64,000 bases of DNA, taken from NCBI GenBank assembly GCA_036172665.1, contig CM069871.1:4650001-4714000 (forward strand), in the 5' to 3' direction. Of this stretch, positions 58,069 through 64,000 are shown one piece after another (position 1 is the stretch's first letter; each line of letters opens with the position of its first letter). This DNA comes from Prosopocoilus inquinatus. Its lineage: Eukaryota; Arthropoda; Insecta; Coleoptera; Lucanidae. The notes under the pieces were generated by a model. It had not been told where the DNA came from and made no database searches. It was given only the letters and a program-made list of their open reading frames with translations. The position numbers and the translations under genes were made by a program.

Positions 58069-59653
58069 ATGCATTTTATTATAGTGCTTTTATTGGTTTT
58101 CTTTCTCGCATTTCAAGTGCATGGTAAGTATTTTTAATTTATTTTATTTACTTGTCGTTAAACAGTAATATTGTGTCATCTTTGTTTGTCTTTGCCTAAA
58201 AAAAGAAAATTGCCGAAATAAAAATAATTAAATATTCTCATTATTACAGGGACGTATCCACCTGGACTCATGAGTTTGAGAAGTAAGTGTCCTTGACGAA
58301 CCTAAAGGGCTGGATTTTTTACCAAAAAAAAATCTTCGCCTAAAGCCTAAAGCTATTGCCTCTGCAAAATCTTCGCCTAAAGCCGAAAGCTATTGCTTCT
58401 GCAAACTTCACTTTCATATTTTATTTGTTTTAGAGTGCAACGAGCTTCACCACCTGAACATAGACGAGGAAAATTTTTCCCCATTGGTGAGTTAAAAACT
58501 ACTCTAATTAAAGAACGGGAAAAAAATTATTATCCCATTGCAGACAGAAGAACAACTGAAGAAAATCAAGGAATCCGAACTGATTTTCAACCCCACCCTT
58601 CCATTTGCAGGGGGAGTTAAAGCAATCCCGAAGCAACTACCTTTCATGGTAAGATCATTTTTTTTCTTTTTAATTTCCTTTATAAAAGTAACAGTAAATC
58701 TTTAACATCTTAGGCTGCTTTGGGTTTCGAAGACGGAAACCAGAAGAGATTCCTCTGCGGTGGAACGCTGATAAGTGACCAATTCGTTTTAACAGCCGCG
58801 CATTGCATTTCCTCAAGAGTCTGGTGAGACCCCAACCAGATTTCTCTTCTGAACATTTAATTTAATTAACAATTTGCCATTTTAGGGGGACAGTTAAATA
58901 CATCAGACTTGGAGACCTGAATTTAACGAGCACCACCGATGACCACGGGGCGCAGGAGTACTCGGTGAAAGAGTACTTCGTCCACCCGAACTACTCCTAC
59001 CCCCGAAAGTATCACGACATCGCTTTGATCAAATTGGATCAACCCGTGGTCTTCTCCGATTACGTTTATCCAGCCTGCCTGGAGCCCGTCAGGACGAATT
59101 TAAACTTCCAAGAAGAATTTTATGCTGCTGGATGGGGTCTCATTGGCCATGGAGAGGAGCCAAGCGATCACCTTCAAGTGGGCACTCTTCGAAACTACCC
59201 CACCAAACAATGTGAGGATTTATTTCAACAGGATTACTCTCTACCGGAAGGAATCATCGATGATTATCAGATATGCGCCGGTGCCATCAAACATTTAGCT
59301 GACACTTGCGAAGTAAGTTAAAAAAAAAAACCAAAAGAAGTAAACTTCTATGCGTCCATTCAAAAAAAAAGAAAAAGTTAAAGATTATCCAAAATTGTAA
59401 TTTTTAGGGGGATTCCGGGGGACCACTGGCGTACAGGCATCTCACTCAAATTCCAGAGCAGAAAGTCTATTATGTCAGTGGAATTACTTCTTTTGGGAAG
59501 GTGTGTGCATTGGCGTTCATTCCAAGCGTGTACACTAGGGTCTCATACTATACAGAGTGGATCGAAAAAATTGTCTGGCCCAGTCACTCGTGGCAGCATT
59601 TCGATCCGAATAAAATTTATTTTCCTGACGACTTAAATCGGCTGTTTAATTAG
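58069..59653 (+). CDS. Trypsin-like secreted serine protease B (snake-like, S1 family)
   Basis: Seven exons: 58069-58123, 58250-58282, 58434-58486, 58544-58648, 58714-58823, 58886-59312 and 59408-59653, all phase-consistent. The first encodes a signal peptide (MHFIIVLLLVFFLAFQVHG). The light chain has one Cys (KCNELHH), probably paired to the catalytic chain (PACLEP); no clip domain. His (58801, TAAHC), Asp (59016, HDIALI) and Ser (59414, GDSGGPL) are all present, and DTCEGDS gives trypsin-like specificity. The activation region reads TLPFAGGVKAIPKQLPFM: FAGG stands where IVGG is expected and no Arg/Lys precedes it. Exon lengths parallel protease A (33, 110 and about 425 nt exons), showing tandem duplication. 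Unlike A, it ends in a hydrophilic tail (DPNKIYFPDDLNRLFN). AATAAA at 59715. Confidence 0.92.
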
Positions 59654-60067
59654 TTTAATTTAATGTTAAATATTTATTGATGTTGTATTTATTCTTAATT
59701 TATTTAATTTTTCAAATAAAATCAATGATCTCAGTTTCAAAATTTAATTAATCACGAAGCCTGAAACTCAATTAGTTATAAAACACTTATTAATTACTTT
59801 GTTAATAACACATTTATCACAAAAGTAATTACTTAATTAATTAATAATCACGGGGTAAGTACTTATTATTATATTAATTAATTTTATTGTTTGTTGTTAA
59901 TTTACTTAATCTTCATTTTTGTCTTTGCTTTAAATAAAAAGGCGTCGTTTTTAGTTTTCGCAATGCAACTAATAAAAAGAAATATTTATTGAAACTAAAA
60001 TTAAGTTTTACAAAATTATTTTCATAATTAATTAATTAGTTCATATTTACAGACGGCCTTCACGTAC
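59654..60067. terminator. Convergent 3' ends of protease B (+) and SDR (-)
   Basis: AATAAA at 59715-59720 serves protease B. On the - strand AATAAA (plus-strand TTTATT, 59985-59990) serves the dehydrogenase. The rest is AT-rich with no gene. Confidence 0.65.
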
Positions 60068-61672
60068 TTAAAGATGTTCTCCAAGCGGAATGATGCTTAA
60101 TTCCGTGATCTAAAACAAGAAAAACATAAATTAAATTTTGCTTCAATTTTTTTTTATATACAGGGCGTGGCGGGAAATCAAACTTTCGTTTCATCTATTG
60201 AGGAAACACAGTATACTCTGCTTATTTGATTGTACATCGAATGCCATTTGTATTGGGAATATGTATGGAATCAAAGTAAACATTTACTATGAATGATCAA
60301 GAGACTAAAACACGGTTTTATTTGGGGGAAGAATTTGGAAAGAATCTAGAAATGGCTTGGCCAAGGTCTAAGCTTCACAGCCTATACAATATTGCACATA
60401 TTGCAACTCCCTGTATAGTTGGCACACGAAATGTTACATTAAATAAAGTGTTTGAATTTCTTTCCTCAGTCATGTACAGATAGTTTCAAAAATGTCTAGT
60501 ACTTCTGTCACGTGCCGTATCTACATACATATACCAACGCATAAAATCAGGTGCGTCGATTACTTTTGTGTTTTGATGCCAAAGCATCGTTTAAAATTTT
60601 CGAAACTTAGATTAGTTGGAAAAGAAAATAATAATGAAGTATTTGTCGGTTATAACTAGAGAACGGGACTTGGTACATGTACCGCTCCTACTCCTCCCTT
60701 CCACCGGCACATATACCAAGTTCCGTTCTGTAGTTATAACTTCGTGATCAATGACGTGAGATTCTGCTTTCGTGATTTTGATTATATCAAAAGCAAAATT
60801 ACCTGGACGTGCGGGGGTGTCCCCAAAACATACAAAATTCCATTGGCAATATCAATGGAATCCAACGGTTTCAAATCCCTAACAGCCTTAGTTACTTCCT
60901 CCTCAGTCAAAACACCATTCGCAGAAAGCAATTCGGTTTTGACATAACCCGGACTTAAACTCTACAATTCAATTAATGTTTAAATCTGATTCACCATACA
61001 GTATTGCACCATGACTTACCGTGACTTTAATTTTACTCCCTAACCGAATAAGTTCCAACCTTAAGGTCTCCGTTAAAGCGGTGACAGCATGCTTTGACGC
61101 CTCGTACAGGTTGAGGTTTGGAAAATTAATGACTCTATGACCGGCCTGACTGTTGATGTTTATTATGACGCCGTTTATATTGTTGTCTCTCATGATTTTG
61201 ATCGCCTCTCTCGCGGCTACGGTGAGTCCGAGGACGTTGGTGTCCAAAATTTTCTTCCACTTGTCCGTTTCGCCGTTTATCAGTGACGTTCGAGTCATAA
61301 CTCCGGCGTTGTTAATTAAAATGCTGACTGGTCCTACGTTATCGGTCACCCACTTGAAGGATTTAATTACTTCTGCTTCGTTCGTGATGTCGACTTTAAC
61401 AGCGTAGATTTTGCCGCCTTTCACTTCTTTAGCTAATTTTTCTATGGGCTCTGTTCTTCTAGCAAAGCCGACAACCTACAAGATGACTTAGTACAGTTGC
61501 GTGCAACTAAATCTAGCGCAAAATTTTTCGAGTGGGACCAATTCTAGTGGACGCCACTGATTAAAAAAATTCTTACTCGTAAACCAGCTTTTGCCAAGAC
61601 TTTTACTGTTTCAGCACCAATTCCAGCACTAGCGCCTGTCACTATAGCTACTTTATCCTTCCACTGATCCAT
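60068..61672 (-). CDS. Classical short-chain dehydrogenase/reductase (farnesol dehydrogenase / DHRS11-like)
   Basis: Four coding exons on the - strand, all phase 0: 61672-61577, 61475-61020, 60961-60803 and 60109-60068, giving 250 aa, normal for the family. It starts MDQWKDKVAIVTGASAGIG, the Rossmann TGxxxGxG motif; GFARR after the second strand has the basic residues expected for NADP(H); NNAG, Ser in NINSQAG and YEASK (catalytic Tyr and Lys) follow, then SPGYVKTE and the C-terminal PPHVQITELSIIPLGEHL. Insect relatives oxidise farnesol in the juvenile-hormone pathway or reduce other small carbonyls; the substrate cannot be read from sequence. Reading through the donor at 61020 gives an out-of-family tail and a stop, so splicing there is required. 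The upstream non-coding exon is described separately. Confidence 0.93.
60649..60740. mobile_element. 92-bp hairpin element in SDR intron 3
   Basis: The left arm GTTATAACTAGAGAACGGGA then CTTGGTACATGT and right arm ACATATACCAAGTTCCGTTC then TGTAGTTATAAC pair over about 32 bp with few mismatches. MITE-like; no target duplication recognised. Confidence 0.65.
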
Positions 61673-62240
61673 GGTTAAACTGAAAGTGAAAAACGAATTA
61701 CCAAATTAAACTTTTTCTCATTTTTTCCTCTGCTAAATTTGAACACCATTTGAAAGTAACTGTCGGGGCTTACCAAATGAAACTTCTAATTTTTTTCTCT
61801 TCTAAATTTGGAGACCACTTGAAAGTAACTGTCAAGAGTTACCACTGATGAATTGATTGTTTTATTTGGCAAATTAATCAGATCAATTCAAATTTTTACA
61901 TTCAATTAAAGAATACTTTCCAATTTAGTTTTTGGGCGGACGAACTCATCCCCAAATTCAAGTAAAATTTTCATCAAAAGTTTTTCTAATCAATTTTAAA
62001 TTATTGCATGTGCGTGTACTTGCCAAAAATTTATTTGGACGTTACTGCGTGCAAGTTTATTTCTTTTTATTCTTTAAGGTTTTGGCATTCGATCAGTGAA
62101 GATGGATAAATATTTTAGAATAAAAAAAAAAAAATTCCGACTCACCTTCGCTTCTCTGTCGTATAACCGAACGAGTTTCACAAACAGTCGGATGAGAATG
62201 TTACAGCAGGAGCTGACTTCCTCAATTTATATCATTCGTT
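61673..62240 (-). promoter_or_regulatory. SDR 5' UTR intron, leader exon and TATA-like box
   Basis: Seven bases before the start codon there is a good acceptor (TTTTTCACTTTCAG on the - strand, AG at 61681-61680). A matching donor GCGAAG|GTGAGT has its exon edge at 62146, so the leader is a non-coding exon upstream of 62146. A GATATAAA box (plus-strand 62226-62233) stands about 80 bp from that donor, with a start site expected near 62195-62205 (GTCAGC). Confidence 0.55.
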
Positions 62241-62945
62241 GATGTGACTTGCAATTTATGGAGTATTTTGGTTACGTAATAAATGGGTATGAGATAACAG
62301 ATGTTTGCATTACATATAATAATAATTGCACAATATTAAATAATTCAGGCAAAATTGAATCTTCTACTCCTTTCTTGGCCCTGATAGAATTAATTAATAT
62401 TAGGTTGCCACCTCAACTTTTGTAAATTTTCACTACGCTTTTTGAACCTTCCATTTTCGTTTTTTTTTTTTTTTAATTTTATTTGTATGACATGGTCATA
62501 TTCCTTTTATCAAATTTGAGAAAAACTGACAGAGAAGAGTCGAATTTATTATCGTATCATGTAAGTGAAATTATGTCGACGACCTTGGCTCCCAATTAAA
62601 AAAAAATTCTTTATCAGTTCTAGAAATTTAAGTGACATTAAATATTCCTTTACTGGATTTTACAGACTTGAAGTCAGTCATGTTTTCATTGAAATTTTAA
62701 GTTCAGTAAAGCAAAATAAATTTTATTTTAACTTAACTCATTCCTAACCGACAGGAAAGTTAAAATATTAAAAGGACGAAGGGACTTGTTTTTGTTAAAA
62801 AAACAAGAGGAGACACTGGAATGAAAGAATGAATTTTCTTATTCTTTCATTTTTTGCGCAAGGCTGACTATAGCGCAGTAAAAGAAAGGAGAAAAGGAAG
62901 AAGGGAGTAGAGGTAGTAAAGACGAATTTTATTTAAGTATACACT
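62241..62945. other. Intergenic; nothing recognised
   Basis: AT-rich sequence with poly-T and a purine-rich stretch near 62880-62920. No coding exon, RNA gene or clear repeat was seen. Confidence 0.5.
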
Positions 62946-63090
62946 GGGGCCTATTCTGTATCGAAACCGTTAAATTTAAAGGGGTGTTAAATTTTGTTGC
63001 TATGGTAACAACCAATCATGGAACTGCATTTTAAATTTTAAAGGACCTCTAAATTTTAACAGTCCGTTAAAAAGTTACGGAATACGCCCC
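62946..63090. mobile_element. 145-bp MITE
   Basis: The left end GGGGCCTATTCTGTATCGAA then ACCGTTAAATTTAA and right end TTAAATTTTAACAGTCCGTT then AAAAAGTTACGGAATACGCCCC are inverted. No coding capacity. The target duplication is unclear. Confidence 0.65.
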
Positions 63091-63194
63091 AAAGAGAGCC
63101 ATTATTGGAGTAATAACCGTAGAGTTAAATAGAGAGAGCAGGACGCCTGTTTAACAGGTTATTCTAATCTTCGCTTTGGTATTATTTATTTAAA

Positions 63195-63422
63195 CCATAA
63201 CCTGGGTTCGAATTATAAGATTCCGCTCTCAACAGCGTCGCATACTAATACTCTGCTACAACACACTCGAGACGATTGCGATTGAATAAAAAATAAATTA
63301 TTTGTCGAAACCTACGGAAATACGAGCGAACGCAGTAGTCGTGCGCGGACATGCAGTAAGTTGCGACAGCTCGTCTATTCCACTATGAAAGGAACCTCCA
63401 AACCCGAACCCAGGTTATAACA
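63195..63422. repeat. Inverted repeat, ~18-bp arms
   Basis: ACCATAACCTGGGTTCG near 63195 pairs with CGAACCCAGGTTATAAC near 63406-63422. The arm includes a GGGTTCGAATT piece like a tRNA T arm, but no tRNA folds. It may be a decayed element. Confidence 0.45.
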
Positions 63423-64000
63423 AATGAGATAGACACTTTTATTACTATTATTATGAAAGCGAAAAAAATCTAGAAAAAAAAAATAAAAGCCAGTTAAAAT
63501 TATTAAGCCCATTCAATTCCGATTGAGTCAACCTAATCCAATCCAAACAAAAAAATAATTGAAAAGTTTAAAACTAAAAATCGTTCAAACTTAAGTCAAC
63601 CCAAACGAATCCAACTTTTCTACTATTTCTATTCTATTCAACCCAGTCATCTTTTAAATGACGCAGTTTTATTCTTAAAAAAAAATTGTACATAGTATCC
63701 ACGGCTTGAACTTCGTATCACGCTGATTGTCCAAGTCTCAGAAGCGCACCTGCATTTACACAAAGAGATCTACTGTTCTTAATAGTAAACGAGTGACGAC
63801 ACAGTCAAAACCAAGTAAACAAAAAGTATTCAACACTGCTTTATCAACGGCCAAGGGATCGAGAGTAGTTTGCAACACCGTTAACTGAAGCCGCCCAATT
63901 TGTGCCATTGCGAGAGTATTAAGATTAGCTGTAAGTGGCGCTTCGCTTTTTTAATTAAAAAAAAAATTATTATGATACTGGGTGAGTAACAGTTTATTAA
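63423..64000. other. Intergenic; nothing recognised
   Basis: AT-rich. I see no exon, RNA gene or clear repeat up to the window end. Confidence 0.45.

Noticed and set aside
60969..61019. C-terminal tail of the SDR read through the donor at 61020
   Set aside because: It departs from the family immediately after KVT; splicing to 60961 restores the SLSPGYVKTE block.

Overview
This is AT-rich insect nuclear DNA, probably from a beetle (inference from the gene families and the repeat load; no diagnostic marker is present). Genes are split by GT-AG introns, and most of the window is intron or repeat. Only three kinds of gene have clear protein support.

Region 1, about 4.3-47.7 kb, + strand: most of a CAP/Sorbs (Cbl-associated protein; vinexin/ponsin family) gene. 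Twelve exons can be chained with matching phases: a SoHo domain spread over small exons (4357-7527), a linker, one giant exon of 4,893 nt encoding a disordered Ser/Arg/Pro-rich block, then conserved linker exons and three SH3 domains (41604-41756, 41874-42033, 47518-47682), ending at a stop at 47685. The chained part codes for about 2,229 residues; the 5' end lies upstream of or outside the window. A short unannotated ORF at 24579 inside the 24.5-kb intron looks like an alternative first exon for an SH3-only isoform.

Region 2, 52.2-59.7 kb, + strand: two tandem paralogous secreted trypsin-like serine proteases (snake-like, without a clip domain) with nearly identical exon structure. Both keep His/Asp/Ser and the Asp that sets trypsin specificity, but both have unusual activation sites. 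The first also carries a C-terminal tail resembling a GPI-anchor signal.

Region 3, 60.1-62.2 kb, - strand: a four-coding-exon classical short-chain dehydrogenase/reductase (250 aa, farnesol dehydrogenase/DHRS11-like) with a non-coding first exon and a TATA-like box. It is convergent with the second protease.

Repeats fill the rest: at least ten MITE or foldback elements, a Tc1-like transposase relic, T-rich satellite blocks bounded by duplicated flanks, a 1.1-kb direct duplication, a 338-bp tandem duplication, and, in the CAP intron at 38.7-40.6 kb, a 12-copy array of an AGATGGCGCTG motif flanked on both sides by a minisatellite containing AGGTCA half-sites. A copy of the first-exon region of protease A lies 34 kb away in a CAP intron.
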